The translations under genes and the position numbers were made by a program. Shown one piece after another: positions 1-8,722 of a stretch of DNA of 20,516 nt. Source of the stretch: an uncultured Oscillospiraceae bacterium (GTDB lineage Bacteria; Bacillota; Clostridia; Oscillospirales; Ruminococcaceae); the NCBI GenBank assembly GCA_934481445.1, contig CAKSPC010000044.1, forward strand, positions 1 to 20,516, read 5' to 3'. Every line of letters begins with the position of its first letter. Position 1 is the stretch's first letter. Under the pieces are notes generated by a model. That model was not told where the DNA came from and ran no database searches. It was given only the letters and a program-made list of their open reading frames with translations.

Positions 1-1764
1 CTCACCAAAGCGGCGCTCCCCTTTTTCCGGGGCAGGGGGATTCACCGCCGCCTGCAAGGCGCGGTTGAGGGCCACGGTGCCGGTGGCAGATTTCCGGGTG
101 GGAGAAAGCACCTGAATGTCCGACACGGGGATGCCCATATTGCCAGGCAGACGGCGGGCCACCAAATCCACGATGGTGTCTACGGCGCGGACGCCGTCCA
201 GCCGCCGGAGGAAGAAGAAATCCCCGCCTCCGTTTTTTAGCTTCGGCACCTCGCCGCGGTTCACGCCGTGGGCATTCATGACGATGGCGCTTTGGGCCGC
301 CTGACGGAAGATTTCCATCAAACGGACGGTGGGCACCGTACCGCTGCGCAGAAGGTCGGACAGCAGGCACCCGGGACCTACGGAGGGGAGCTGATCCGGG
401 TCCCCCACCAAAACCAGCCGGCAGTCCCCCCTCAAGGCGGCCAGCAGAGCATGCATCAGGCTGACATCCACCATGGAGGATTCATCGATGATGACGGCGT
501 CCGCTTTCAGCGGATCGCTCTCATCGTGGGTGAAAACCAGCCGCCCGGTGTGATTGTCAAAATTCGTCTCCAGCAGCCGGTGGATAGTAGATGCCTCCCG
601 ACCGCAGAGATCTCCCAGCCGTTTGGCTGCTCGGCCCGTGGGGGCGGCCAGAGCAGTCTCCAGCCCCATGGCGTCAAACAGCGCCAGAACACCCCGGAGG
701 GATGTGGTCTTACCGGTGCCTGGGCCGCCGGTGAGCAGCATGATCTGTTTTTCGGCGGCAAGGGCCACAGCCTCCCGCTGCTGGGGGGCGTAGGTGATGC
801 CCTGCTCACGCTGGATGCCATCCAAAATGTGCTCCAGCCGGTCCGGCGCGGTGTACTCCCGCCCGCTCATCTCGCTGACGCGGAAGGCCACATAGCACTC
901 ATCTTCATAAAGGCCGGAAAGGTAACAGGCCCTCTCCCCCGCCAGCGGCTCCTCCACGATGTCGCCCCGTTCGTTCAGAGCGTCCAGCCCCTGCTCCACC
1001 AGCTCGGTGTCCTCCAGCGAGAGAAGATCGGCTGTGGCGGGCACCAGCTTCCTGCGGGGCAGAAAGGTATGGCCGTTATTGAGATTATAGGTCAGTTCAA
1101 ACAGAATGGCGGCCTCGACGCGCTGGGGATCGTCCGCCTCGATGCCCAATTCGATGGCCAGCCGGTCCGCCGTGGAAAAATCCACACCGAATTCCGGCTC
1201 CACCAGCAGATAGGGGTTCCCCTTCAGCATCTCCAGCGCCATGCCGCCGTACCGGCGGTACAGGGGCATTCCCAACTGAGCCGGGAACTCGTGAGCCGTC
1301 AGGAATTCCAGCAAGCGGCGCATCCCCATCCGGGCGCGGAACAGGTCGCTCATCTCCCGGGCGCGCTTGGGGGTAATGCCCCGGATACGTGTGAGCTTTT
1401 CCGGTGACTCCTCCAGCACGTTCAGGGTGTCCTCCCCGAATTCCGCCACCAGCTTGCGGGCGGTGGCCATTCCGATGCCGGTGACCACGCCGGAGGAGAG
1501 GTATTCCAGAATGGCCTTGCTGCCCACGGGCAGGCGGCGCTCCACCACCTCGGCCTTGAACTGCTCGCCATAGCTTGCGTGGTGCATCCATCGGCCGGAA
1601 AGGGTCAGTCCTTCCCCGGGGGCCACCTCCGGGATGCAGCCCACCGCGGTGATCTCGTCCTGGGCGGTGGTGAGGCGGAAAACGGTATAGCCGTTCTCTT
1701 CGTTGCGGAAGATCACAGAGTCCACCGTTCCCTCCACGGTATTCCATTCGCGCTCTTCCGCCAC
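1..1764 (-). CDS. recD2: RecD2-type ATP-dependent DNA helicase (SF1B), C-terminus cut by window edge
   Basis: RecD2 is a 5'-3' DNA helicase of the RecD/TraA group that acts in DNA repair and recombination without RecBC. The frame is open for 588 codons from a GTG at 1764 to the window edge. Family members are roughly 740 residues, so about the last fifth is missing. Visible motifs are a helix-hairpin-helix stretch around residues 85-130 (GVVTGIGMATA, IRGITPKRA), Walker A GGPGTGKTT at about 346-354, Walker B DESSMVD at about 427-433 and GDPDQLPSVGPG near 453. The GTG is the only sensible start: a TGA lies one codon upstream in the same frame, and GGAAGGAGG sits about 8 bases before it. The gene starts 3 bases after the stop of the upstream membrane protein, so the two are co-transcribed. 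Codon use is GC-rich, unlike genes right of about 3500. Confidence 0.95.
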   Translation of the reverse strand, partial: MAEEREWNTVEGTVDSVIFRNEENGYTVFRLTTAQDEITAVGCIPEVAPGEGLTLSGRWMHHASYGEQFKAEVVERRLPVGSKAILEYLSSGVVTGIGMATARKLVAEFGEDTLNVLEESPEKLTRIRGITPKRAREMSDLFRARMGMRRLLEFLTAHEFPAQLGMPLYRRYGGMALEMLKGNPYLLVEPEFGVDFSTADRLAIELGIEADDPQRVEAAILFELTYNLNNGHTFLPRRKLVPATADLLSLEDTELVEQGLDALNERGDIVEEPLAGERACYLSGLYEDECYVAFRVSEMSGREYTAPDRLEHILDGIQREQGITYAPQQREAVALAAEKQIMLLTGGPGTGKTTSLRGVLALFDAMGLETALAAPTGRAAKRLGDLCGREASTIHRLLETNFDNHTGRLVFTHDESDPLKADAVIIDESSMVDVSLMHALLAALRGDCRLVLVGDPDQLPSVGPGCLLSDLLRSGTVPTVRLMEIFRQAAQSAIVMNAHGVNRGEVPKLKNGGGDFFFLRRLDGVRAVDTIVDLVARRLPGNMGIPVSDIQVLSPTRKSATGTVALNRALQAAVNPPAPEKGERRFGE

Positions 1765-1767
1765 GGC

Positions 1768-2115
1768 TCACGCCTCCTTCCCTTCGATCTCACGCAAAAA
1801 ACCACTCACGTCCTCCGGACGGCAGAAAAAAAGTCCCGTCTGCTCCTCCGTAAGACGGCAGGCGACCTCCTGCCCCGCCTCGGTAAGGCCGCAGTCCACG
1901 ATCAGGATGCAGCCGCACCCACAGCCGCATTCCCGCAGCCAGAGAAGGTGCCGTACCGTCTGCTCCACCATTCCGCCATCGCCGGACCCGGCCACAACGG
2001 CGCAGGAATTCCCTTCCGGCGGAAAGGTGAACAGCCTGCCCAGTAAGTACCAACAGGCCACAAATCCCGCCGCGGCCAGCACAAAAACCGTGATTTCTTC
2101 CCACCATGTGCCCAT
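1768..2115 (-). CDS. Small Cys-rich single-pass membrane protein, unknown function
   Basis: I do not recognise this 115-residue protein. It has one hydrophobic segment at about residues 8-28 and then a soluble tail. The tail contains an unusual run of alternating cysteines, ECGCGCGC, followed by ILIVDCGLTEAG and, near the end, FFCRPEDVSGF. The VDCGLT region and regular spacing suggest an alpha/beta fold, and the Cys run could bind metal, but both are inference. The start is taken as ATG 2115 because GGAGGT lies 7 bases upstream; a GTG at 2124 would overlap that site. The gene sits between a COG2426 membrane protein and recD2 on the same strand with short gaps (45 and 3 bases), so it is probably part of that operon. 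Confidence 0.75.
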   Translation of the reverse strand: MGTWWEEITVFVLAAAGFVACWYLLGRLFTFPPEGNSCAVVAGSGDGGMVEQTVRHLLWLRECGCGCGCILIVDCGLTEAGQEVACRLTEEQTGLFFCRPEDVSGFLREIEGKEA

Positions 2116-2160
2116 AAAAGCCACCTCCGCAGCATTCTATGCAGCGAAAGGGCTTTCGGC

Positions 2161-2652
2161 TCAGACCGTGATGGCGGAAGAGACTCCGAAGGTGATGGTC
2201 AAAATAATGACCCCCGCAATGAGAACCCCCATTAGAATGGCGGGGACGGCATCCCGCAGGCGCATATCAAGTAGCGCCGCCACCAGCGCACCGGTCCAGG
2301 CGCCGGTGCCCGGCAGGGGGATAGCCACCAGAATGAGAAGACCCCAGAACCGGTATTTCATTACAGTATTCCCCTTCAGGTGAGCCTTGTGCTCAATTTT
2401 GTCCAGAAGGCGGTTAAAGCGGGGCATTTTCCGGCGCATCCAGTTCAGAATGCGGCGGATGTACAAAATGATAAAGGGCACCGGCACCAGATTGCCCGCC
2501 ACGCTGGCCAGAAAGGCGGCCCACAGCGGAAGTCCCATGCCTACTCCGAAGGGAATTCCACCACGAAGCTCCACCACGGGCAACATGGAGACCAGCGCGG
2601 TGAAGATCACCTCGCCAAAATGCGTATTGGTAAGCCAAGGCAGAAGTTCCAC
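2161..2652 (-). CDS. COG2426-family membrane protein (putative small multidrug export protein)
   Basis: This 163-residue, very hydrophobic protein has about four membrane segments. It carries the COG2426 family hallmarks VELRGGIPFGVGMGLP near residue 27 and IPLPGTGAWTGALVA around residue 110. The family is annotated as a putative small multidrug exporter, but its true substrate is not established. The start is GTG 2652, with GGAGGG 7 bases upstream. An upstream ATG-like start at 2742 would translate through the promoter (2713-2742), so it is rejected. It is the first gene of the operon that continues into the small membrane protein and recD2. Confidence 0.85.
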   Translation of the reverse strand: MELLPWLTNTHFGEVIFTALVSMLPVVELRGGIPFGVGMGLPLWAAFLASVAGNLVPVPFIILYIRRILNWMRRKMPRFNRLLDKIEHKAHLKGNTVMKYRFWGLLILVAIPLPGTGAWTGALVAALLDMRLRDAVPAILMGVLIAGVIILTITFGVSSAITV

Positions 2653-2712
2653 AGCATTCCCTCCTTCCGTTCGGTTTTCCGGCGATCCGCGGCTGGTAAG
2701 TTCATCCTTGTT

Positions 2713-2742
2713 ATTGTACCACCTTGTCAGGCAGGTTGACAA
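2713..2742 (-). promoter_or_regulatory. Sigma-A promoter for the COG2426-recD2 operon
   Basis: On the minus strand, TTGTCA (2742-2737) and TACAAT (2718-2713) are separated by 18 bases, a good vegetative promoter match. It lies about 60 bases upstream of the GTG start at 2652. A 12-bp inverted repeat abuts and slightly overlaps the -35 box. Confidence 0.65.
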
Positions 2743-2769
2743 TTAAAGAATCATTAAGATTCTTTAATT
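2741..2769. repeat. Perfect 12-bp AT-rich inverted repeat next to the -35 box
   Basis: AATTAAAGAATC at 2741-2752 is mirrored by GATTCTTTAATT at 2758-2769 across a 5-base gap. It lies between the uvrA 3' hairpin and the operon promoter and overlaps the -35 hexamer by 2 bases. It could be an operator or a second, weak transcription-stop hairpin; the sequence alone does not decide. Confidence 0.6.
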
Positions 2770-2773
2770 AAGC

Positions 2774-2795
2774 GCCCCGTCGGAACCGACGGGGC
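2774..2795 (-). terminator. Likely transcription terminator hairpin downstream of uvrA
   Basis: GCCCCGTCGG (2774-2783, read on the plus strand as gccccgtcgg) pairs with CCGACGGGGC (2786-2795), giving a GC-rich stem with a short loop. It lies about 135 bases past the uvrA stop and before the next operon's promoter. The T tract on the minus side is weak (GCTTAATT), while the plus side has ACTTTT, so efficiency is uncertain. Confidence 0.5.
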
Positions 2796-2928
2796 ACTTT
2801 TCAATCAGGTTTCGCCGCGCTCTTCCACGCACATGTCGCGGCAGAAAACAGATTTCACATCGTTCCCATCTGCGGGCTGGAAACTCTGTGAAGCCTTTTT
2901 CGACAAGCTGCTGCACTTCTCCGCACTG

Positions 2929-5751
2929 TTATTCCAGCATCTTTTTCAGGTATTGGCCGGTGTAGCTTTCCGGACAGGCCGCCACTTCCTCCGGCGTCCC
3001 CGTGCAGACGATCGTTCCGCCGCCGCTGCCGCCCTCCGGCCCCAGATCGATCACATGGTCGGCGGTCTTGATGACGTCCAGATTGTGCTCGATGACCACC
3101 ACGGTATTCCCGTTGTCCACCAGCTGCTGAAGGACATTCACCAGCATGTGGACATCCGCCGTGTGAAGGCCGGTGGTGGGCTCATCCAGAATATAAATGG
3201 TGGAGCCGGTAGAGCGTTTGGCAAGCTCAGTGGCCAGTTTGACCCGCTGGGCCTCGCCGCCGGAAAGGGTGGTGGAGGGCTGCCCCAGCTTGATATAGGA
3301 AAGGCCCACCTCGTTTAAAGTCTTGAGTTTGGTGTAAAGCCGGGGCATGTGCTCGAAGAACTTCATGCCCTCTTCCACGGTCATGTCCAGAACTTCGTAA
3401 ATATTCTTGCCCTTGTAGCGCACCTCCAATGTTTCGCGGTTATAGCGCTTGCCCTTGCACACCTCGCAGGGCACATAGATGTCGGGCAGGAAGTGCATTT
3501 CGATTTTCAGGATTCCGTCGCCCTCGCAGGCTTCGCAGCGACCGCCCTTGGTGTTGAACGAAAATCTTCCTGCGGTGTATCCGCGCATTTTTGCGTCGTT
3601 GGTCTGCGCGAAAAGCTCGCGGATATCGGCGAACACACCCGTATATGTCGCGGGGTTGGAGCGCGGCGTTCTTCCTATGGGCGACTGATCTATCATTATC
3701 ACTTTATCGAGATGTTCGACGCCTTTCATATCCGTGAATTTGCCCGCGCGGATGCGTGCCCTGTTGAGCTTGGCAACAAGGTGCTTGTATACTATTTCAT
3801 TGACCAGCGAGCTTTTTCCGCTGCCGGAAACGCCTGTAACGCAGGTGAAAACACCCAGCGGAATTTTTACGTCGATATTTTTAAGGTTGTTCTCCTGTGC
3901 GCCGATTACGGTGAGCCATCTGTCTGAGGTTTCGCGCCGCTTATCGGGAACAGGTATTTTCTTCTTCCCGCTGAGGTACTGACCTGTTATAGAATCCTTG
4001 CATTTCAGCAGACCGCTTACAGGACCGCTGTAAATAACTTTACCGCCGTTAACGCCCGCCGCGGGACCGATATCAACGATATAATCCGCCGCGCGCATTG
4101 TATCCTCGTCATGCTCGACGACAATAAGCGTGTTTCCGAGGTCGCGGAGTCTTTTCAAAGTAGCGATAAGCTTGTCGTTATCGCGCTGATGAAGTCCTAT
4201 GCTCGGCTCGTCGAGAATATAAAGAACTCCAACCAGCGAGCTGCCTATCTGCGTTGCAAGGCGTATGCGCTGGCTCTCGCCGCCGGAAAGCGTTCCCGCC
4301 GAGCGTGAGAGCGTGAGGTATTCCAGCCCGACGCTGCGCAGAAATCCAAGGCGAGATTTTATCTCTTTCAAAATCTGCTCTGCGATCATCATATCGCGCT
4401 CGGAGAGCGTGAGATCGTTCAGAAAATTAAGCGCGGCAACTACCGACATCTTGCAGAATTCGCTGATGTTCTTCCCGCCCACCGTTACGGAAAGAGCGGC
4501 GGGATTGAGCCTTTCGCCGTGGCACTCGGGACATTCAACATCGCTCATGAATTCCTCGAGGGAATCGCGGGAATACTGGCTGGAGGTTTCCGTATATCTG
4601 CGCTCGATGTTGTTTGCAATGCCCTCGAAATCGGTATAAAACTGCCCACCGCCCTGTGACTTTGGGCGCTTTATAAGTATCTTTTCGCCCTTTGTGCCGT
4701 AGAGAAGCTCGTCTATCGCCTTGTCCGAAAGCTCGCTTAGCGGCTGGTCAACGGTAAATCCGTGCCGCTCCGCAAGCGCGTCAATGTACATTGCAGCGAT
4801 GGTGCCCTCGGCGTAGTTCCAGCCGAATGCCTTTATTGCGCCATCTTTTAAGGAAAGATTCATGTTCGGCATGATAAGCGCCGGGTCTACCCTGCGGTAG
4901 CTGCCTATGCCAGTGCACTTCGGGCAGGCGCCGTACGGATTGTTGAATGAGAACATACGCGGCACAAGCTCCTCAATGCTTACGCCGTGCTCGTGGCAGG
5001 CGTAGCTCTGCGAGAAATGCAGCTCTTCCCCGTCAATAACATCAATATACACAAGTCCGCCGGTAAGCGATCCGGCAGTTTCGATGCTTTCCGTAAGGCG
5101 GGTCTTTATGCCGTCCTTGATAACAAGGCGGTCTACGATTATTTCAATGCTGTGCTTTTTGTTCTTTTCGAGGGTTATTTTTTCGGAAAGATCATATGTC
5201 AGCCCATCCACGCGCACGCGCGAAAAGCCCGACTTCCTTGCCGCTTCAAACTCCTTTTGGTGCTCGCCTTTTCTTCCCCTTACAACGGGCGCAAGCACCT
5301 GAAATTTCGTTTTTTCGGGAAGCTCAAGCACTCTGTCAACTATCTCGTCAACGGTCTGCTGCTTAATTTCCCTGCCGCATACAGGGCAGTGCGGCACGCC
5401 AATTCTCGCATACATAAGTCGCAGGTAGTCGTATATTTCCGTTACGGTGCCCACGGTAGAACGGGGGTTTTTGGAGGTTGTTTTCTGGTCGATGGATATT
5501 GCGGGAGAAAGTCCTTCAATGCTGTCGACATCGGGCTTTTCCATCTGACCGAGGAACATCCTCGCGTAGGATGAAAGGCTCTCCATGTATCTGCGCTGTC
5601 CGTCGGCGAAAATCGTATCGAAAGCAAGGGAGCTTTTTCCCGAGCCTGATACGCCGGTGAATACCACAAGCTTGTCGCGGGGAATCGTAACGTCTATATT
5701 CTGCAAATTGTGCTCGCGGGCACCCTTGATTATTATTTTATCGTTTGCCAA
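2929..5751 (-). CDS. uvrA: Excinuclease ABC subunit A (UvrA)
   Basis: UvrA is the ATP-driven damage sensor of nucleotide excision repair; as a dimer it loads UvrB at lesions. The 940-residue length is standard. It has two ABC ATPase units: Walker [10 protein letters not shown] near residues 32-40 and again near 640-648, signatures LSGGESQR near 487 and LSGGEAQR near 827, and Walker B regions DEPSIGLHQ and DEPTTGLHT. Zinc-binding cysteine pairs are seen at CPVC (about 121), CPEC and CEAC...CEVC (about 738-765). The start is TTG 5751, with AAGGA about 8 bases upstream; no ATG is available in frame. It follows uvrB by 26 bases in one operon. Oddity: the C-terminal third (left of about 3500) has GC-rich codon use without ATA, while the rest uses ATA often, which suggests a join inside the gene. 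Confidence 0.97.
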   Translation of the reverse strand: MANDKIIIKGAREHNLQNIDVTIPRDKLVVFTGVSGSGKSSLAFDTIFADGQRRYMESLSSYARMFLGQMEKPDVDSIEGLSPAISIDQKTTSKNPRSTVGTVTEIYDYLRLMYARIGVPHCPVCGREIKQQTVDEIVDRVLELPEKTKFQVLAPVVRGRKGEHQKEFEAARKSGFSRVRVDGLTYDLSEKITLEKNKKHSIEIIVDRLVIKDGIKTRLTESIETAGSLTGGLVYIDVIDGEELHFSQSYACHEHGVSIEELVPRMFSFNNPYGACPKCTGIGSYRRVDPALIMPNMNLSLKDGAIKAFGWNYAEGTIAAMYIDALAERHGFTVDQPLSELSDKAIDELLYGTKGEKILIKRPKSQGGGQFYTDFEGIANNIERRYTETSSQYSRDSLEEFMSDVECPECHGERLNPAALSVTVGGKNISEFCKMSVVAALNFLNDLTLSERDMMIAEQILKEIKSRLGFLRSVGLEYLTLSRSAGTLSGGESQRIRLATQIGSSLVGVLYILDEPSIGLHQRDNDKLIATLKRLRDLGNTLIVVEHDEDTMRAADYIVDIGPAAGVNGGKVIYSGPVSGLLKCKDSITGQYLSGKKKIPVPDKRRETSDRWLTVIGAQENNLKNIDVKIPLGVFTCVTGVSGSGKSSLVNEIVYKHLVAKLNRARIRAGKFTDMKGVEHLDKVIMIDQSPIGRTPRSNPATYTGVFADIRELFAQTNDAKMRGYTAGRFSFNTKGGRCEACEGDGILKIEMHFLPDIYVPCEVCKGKRYNRETLEVRYKGKNIYEVLDMTVEEGMKFFEHMPRLYTKLKTLNEVGLSYIKLGQPSTTLSGGEAQRVKLATELAKRSTGSTIYILDEPTTGLHTADVHMLVNVLQQLVDNGNTVVVIEHNLDVIKTADHVIDLGPEGGSGGGTIVCTGTPEEVAACPESYTGQYLKKMLE

Positions 5752-5777
5752 GGATATCTTCCTTTCTTTTGTTCCTG

Positions 5778-7766
5778 CTACATAGACTGAAGTTCTTTTA
5801 TCTTATCTCTCAAATATGCGGCGTGCTCGAAATCAAGCAGCTTTGCCGCCTTTTTCATTTCGGAGGTGTACTGTACGATAAGCTTCTCGCGCTCGGCACG
5901 AGGCAGCCACTTTGCGTCCTTTTCCTTGCCTTTCTTCTTTCCGCGTGATGAGCTTCCGTCGGCGCGCTTGGTTATTTCAAGCACGTCGCGCACTTCCTTG
6001 ATTATTGTCTTGGGAACAATTCCGTGTTCCTTATTGTATTTCATCTGTATTTCGCGGCGGCGGAGCGTTTCCGTGATGGCAAGCTCCATTGAACGGGTAA
6101 CGCTGTCTGCGTACATGATAACTGTGCCCTCGGCGTTTCTCGCCGCTCTGCCTATCGTCTGCACGAGGGAGGTTTCGCTTCGCAGGAATCCTTCCTTATC
6201 AGCATCAAGAATAGCGACCAGCGACACCTCGGGAATATCAAGTCCCTCGCGGAGCAGGTTAATTCCTACAAGCACATCAAACTCGCCCGAGCGGAGGTCG
6301 CGGATTATTTCCATACGCTCCATTGTGTCGACGTCATGGTGCATATAGCGCACCTTTATGCCTGCCTTTTCAAGATAATCGGTGAGATCCTCCGCCATCT
6401 TTTTTGTAAGCGTCGTGACGAGCACGCGCTGCCCTTTTGCGGTGCGGGTATTTATCTCCGAAATAAGATCCTCTATCTGCCCCTCCGTTGGTTTTACGAT
6501 AATTTCGGGATCCAGCAGACCTGTAGGACGGATTACCTGCTCGACGATCTGCGTGGAATGCTCCCGCTCGAAATCGCCCGGGGTCGCGGATACGAATACA
6601 ACCTGATTAACCTTGTCATAGAATTCGTCAAAGTTCATGGGACGGTTGTCGTATGCACACGGAAGTCGGAAACCATAGTCCACAAGATTTTTCTTGCGGG
6701 CGAAGTCGCCGCCGTACATACCGCGCACCTGCGGGAGCGTTACATGGCTCTCGTCTATCATCATGAGGAAATCCTCGGGGAAATGGTCGAGCAGCGTGAT
6801 GGGAATGCTCCCCTTCGGACGCCGCGCGAGAACTCGCGAGTAATTCTCGACGCCCTTGCAGGTGCCTATTTCCATCAGCATTTCCATGTCGTATTTTGTG
6901 CGCTGTTCTATGCGCTGCGCCTCTATAAGTTTGTTGTTGTCCTTAAAGAACTTTATGCGCTCGTCAAGCTCCTGCTGTATTTCATCAAGAGCGTCCGCCA
7001 TTTTTTCCCTGCCGATGATGTAGTGCGACGCGGGGAAAATCATGCAGTGGAGCAGCGTGCTGCGCACGTTTCCGGTGACAGCTTCAAACTCGCTTATGCG
7101 GTCGATCTCATCGCCGAAAAATTCTATGCGAACTGCGGTTTCGCTGGTGCTTCCCGCGGGGAAAACCTCCAGTGTATCGCCTTTGACGCGGAACTTGTTT
7201 CTTACAAAATTCAGCTCGTTGCGCTCGTACTGCATATTGATGAGTGTCTGAATAACTTCCTCGCGGGATATCTCCTGTCCCTGCCGCAGCGAAAGCGTGT
7301 TTGAGCGGTAGTCCTCGGGGCTGCCGAGGGAGTATATACATGAAACACTTGACACGATGATAACATCGCGCCGCTCCGCCAGAGCCGCTGTTGCGGAATG
7401 GCGCAGGCGGTCTATCTCGTCGTTGATGGCGCTGTCCTTTTCAATATAGGCGTCGGTGGACGGGATGTACGCCTCGGGCTGATAGTAGTCGTAATAGCTG
7501 ACGAAAAACTCGACCGCGTTGTTAGGGAAAAATTCGCGGAACTCCGCACAGAGCTGAGCGGCAAGCGTCTTATTGTGGGCAAGCACAAGCGTTGGCTTGT
7601 TCACGTTTGCAATTATGTTTGCCATTGTAAACGTTTTGCCCGAACCGGTTACGCCGAGCAGCGTCTGCTCCTTATCTCCCCTGAGTACGCCCTCGCTCAG
7701 TTTTGCGATGGCTTCGGGCTGGTCGCCGGTCGGTTTATACTCGGAATGAAGTTCAAATTTATCCAT
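5778..7766 (-). CDS. uvrB: Excinuclease ABC subunit B (UvrB)
   Basis: UvrB verifies damage after UvrA loading and recruits UvrC for incision. The protein is 662 residues, the normal size. It shows Walker A GVTGSGKT at about 37-44, the beta-hairpin with [12 protein letters not shown] near 90-101 that clamps DNA strands, DESHVTLPQ near 332-340, helicase motifs such as QTIGRAARN, and a C-terminal UVR domain ([18 protein letters not shown]) that contacts UvrC. ATG 7766 is chosen over an ATG 30 bases upstream because AAGGAG lies just before it and the extra residues are not family-like. It has its own promoter at 7803-7831 and leads the uvrB-uvrA operon. Confidence 0.97.
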   Translation of the reverse strand: MDKFELHSEYKPTGDQPEAIAKLSEGVLRGDKEQTLLGVTGSGKTFTMANIIANVNKPTLVLAHNKTLAAQLCAEFREFFPNNAVEFFVSYYDYYQPEAYIPSTDAYIEKDSAINDEIDRLRHSATAALAERRDVIIVSSVSCIYSLGSPEDYRSNTLSLRQGQEISREEVIQTLINMQYERNELNFVRNKFRVKGDTLEVFPAGSTSETAVRIEFFGDEIDRISEFEAVTGNVRSTLLHCMIFPASHYIIGREKMADALDEIQQELDERIKFFKDNNKLIEAQRIEQRTKYDMEMLMEIGTCKGVENYSRVLARRPKGSIPITLLDHFPEDFLMMIDESHVTLPQVRGMYGGDFARKKNLVDYGFRLPCAYDNRPMNFDEFYDKVNQVVFVSATPGDFEREHSTQIVEQVIRPTGLLDPEIIVKPTEGQIEDLISEINTRTAKGQRVLVTTLTKKMAEDLTDYLEKAGIKVRYMHHDVDTMERMEIIRDLRSGEFDVLVGINLLREGLDIPEVSLVAILDADKEGFLRSETSLVQTIGRAARNAEGTVIMYADSVTRSMELAITETLRRREIQMKYNKEHGIVPKTIIKEVRDVLEITKRADGSSSRGKKKGKEKDAKWLPRAEREKLIVQYTSEMKKAAKLLDFEHAAYLRDKIKELQSM

Positions 7767-7789
7767 ACTTCTCCTTAATATTCGCACAT

Positions 7790-7818
7790 TGTTCATCTAT
7801 ATATTATACACATGAACA
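7790..7818. repeat. 7-bp inverted repeat flanking the uvrB -10 box
   Basis: TGTTCAT (7790-7796) and ATGAACA (7812-7818) are perfect mirror copies separated by 15 bases, with the uvrB -10 box (7803-7808) between them. The position would suit a repressor site. It does not have the Gram-positive LexA order (GAAC-N4-GTTC), so any regulator is unknown. Confidence 0.4.
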
Positions 7819-7831
7819 TTTAAAAAGTCAA
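7803..7831 (-). promoter_or_regulatory. Sigma-A promoter of the uvrB-uvrA operon
   Basis: On the minus strand, TTGACT (7831-7826) is followed after 17 bases by a perfect TATAAT (7808-7803), about 37 bases before the uvrB ATG. It lies directly after the radC stop codon. Confidence 0.8.
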
Positions 7832-7842
7832 GTACAATTTGA

Positions 7843-8538
7843 TCATATCCATATATCAGCAAGAATATTTGCGCACCGCATGGAGTAGCTGCTGTCGTTG
7901 TTGACGATTATGTGATCAACAAGATTAATTCCGATGTTTCTTAATGCCTGCGCAACGCGGCGGGTGGCGGCAATATCCGCAGAGGACGGAAGCAGAACTC
8001 CGTCGGGATGGCAGTGCGCGAGGGCAACGTTAGAGCACTGCGTTCTGATCGCACGCATAACTATCAGCCGCAGGTCAAATTCAACGGAATCATGACCGCC
8101 GCGGGCGATCTCTGTTTCGCCGATAAGGTTGAGAGATTTGTCGAGGAAAAGAACATGAGCCTCTTCGTTCCGCTTCCCTTTCATAAGGTTATAGCAGAAA
8201 TCCCGCAGCGATTCGGAGGAGCACAGGCTGATGGCGCTGTATTCCTCGCGGCTGTATCGTGCGGTGAAATCTTTCATGAAGCTGATAAGCGCGGCAGCGG
8301 TAACACCCACGTCGTTGACTTCCCGCAGTTCGTCATATCCTGCTGCGAGAACGCCCGAAACAGAGCCGAATTTATCAATAAGCTTGTGGCTGATGTCATT
8401 TGTGTTTCGGCGGGAATACGCCGTGAATAGGAAGATCTCGAGTATCTCATGCTCTTCAAGGCTGTCTATACCGTGGTCAAGATACCTTTTAAGAAGCCTC
8501 TGGCGGTGTCCCTTGTGGATATTCTGCTCGTCTGTCAT
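7843..8538 (-). CDS. radC: RadC-family JAB/MPN-domain protein
   Basis: RadC proteins combine an N-terminal helix-hairpin-helix region with a C-terminal JAB/MPN metalloprotease-like domain. A role in DNA repair has been proposed but is doubtful, and the true activity is unknown. The 231-residue protein has the N-terminal GHRQRLLKRYLDHGIDSL motif, an HhH-like segment (FGSVSGVLAAGYDELREVNDVG, shown here by its ends FGSV and NDVG), and a full JAMM zinc motif, HCHP followed by PSSAD: H-x-H-x7-S-x2-D. Start ATG 8538 has AAGGAG 9 bases before it. The upstream ATG 8565 is only a few bases from the -10 box, so it is unlikely to be transcribed with a leader. Confidence 0.92.
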   Translation of the reverse strand: MTDEQNIHKGHRQRLLKRYLDHGIDSLEEHEILEIFLFTAYSRRNTNDISHKLIDKFGSVSGVLAAGYDELREVNDVGVTAAALISFMKDFTARYSREEYSAISLCSSESLRDFCYNLMKGKRNEEAHVLFLDKSLNLIGETEIARGGHDSVEFDLRLIVMRAIRTQCSNVALAHCHPDGVLLPSSADIAATRRVAQALRNIGINLVDHIIVNNDSSYSMRCANILADIWI

Positions 8539-8569
8539 GCTTTCACTCTCCTTTTTTGCATACAAATCA

Positions 8570-8599
8570 ATTATATTGCTTTTTGCGGTCTTTTGTCAA
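8570..8599 (-). promoter_or_regulatory. Sigma-A promoter of radC
   Basis: On the minus strand, TTGACA (8599-8594) and TATAAT (8575-8570) are separated by 18 bases; both hexamers match consensus exactly. It is arranged back-to-back with the aroB promoter. Confidence 0.85.
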
Positions 8600-8653
8600 G
8601 TGTTTTATGGCGCTGCTGCGAAAATCAGGCGAAAAATTTTCGGAAAATCCATA

Positions 8654-8682
8654 TTGACAATTTGGACGGATTAATGTAAAAT
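8654..8682 (+). promoter_or_regulatory. Sigma-A promoter of the aroBAC operon
   Basis: TTGACA (8654-8659) and TAAAAT (8677-8682) are separated by 17 bases, about 40 bases upstream of the aroB ATG. No riboswitch-like or leader-peptide structure is evident in the short leader. Confidence 0.8.
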
Positions 8683-8722
8683 TAATATGTATATTTATAT
8701 CTTATGAGCGGAGGTTCTTTTA

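Noticed and set aside
268..1407. A 379-codon open frame on the plus strand
   Set aside because: It is the exact antisense of recD2 in GC-rich DNA, has no family-like motifs and no ribosome site, while the minus frame has all helicase motifs.
2800..2928. Possible tiny ORF on the minus strand just after uvrA (about 40 codons ending in EERGET)
   Set aside because: No start codon with a ribosome site was found in that frame, so a real gene cannot be supported; the stretch probably is 3' untranslated DNA.
6336..7304. A 322-codon open frame on the plus strand
   Set aside because: Antisense to uvrB; composition is that of a shadow frame (rich in H, Y, F, R) and no motif is seen.
7767..8722. LexA (SOS) box near uvrB or radC
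   Set aside because: No GAAC-N4-GTTC type sequence was found by eye in either promoter region; GAACAATGTGCG near uvrB matches only one half.
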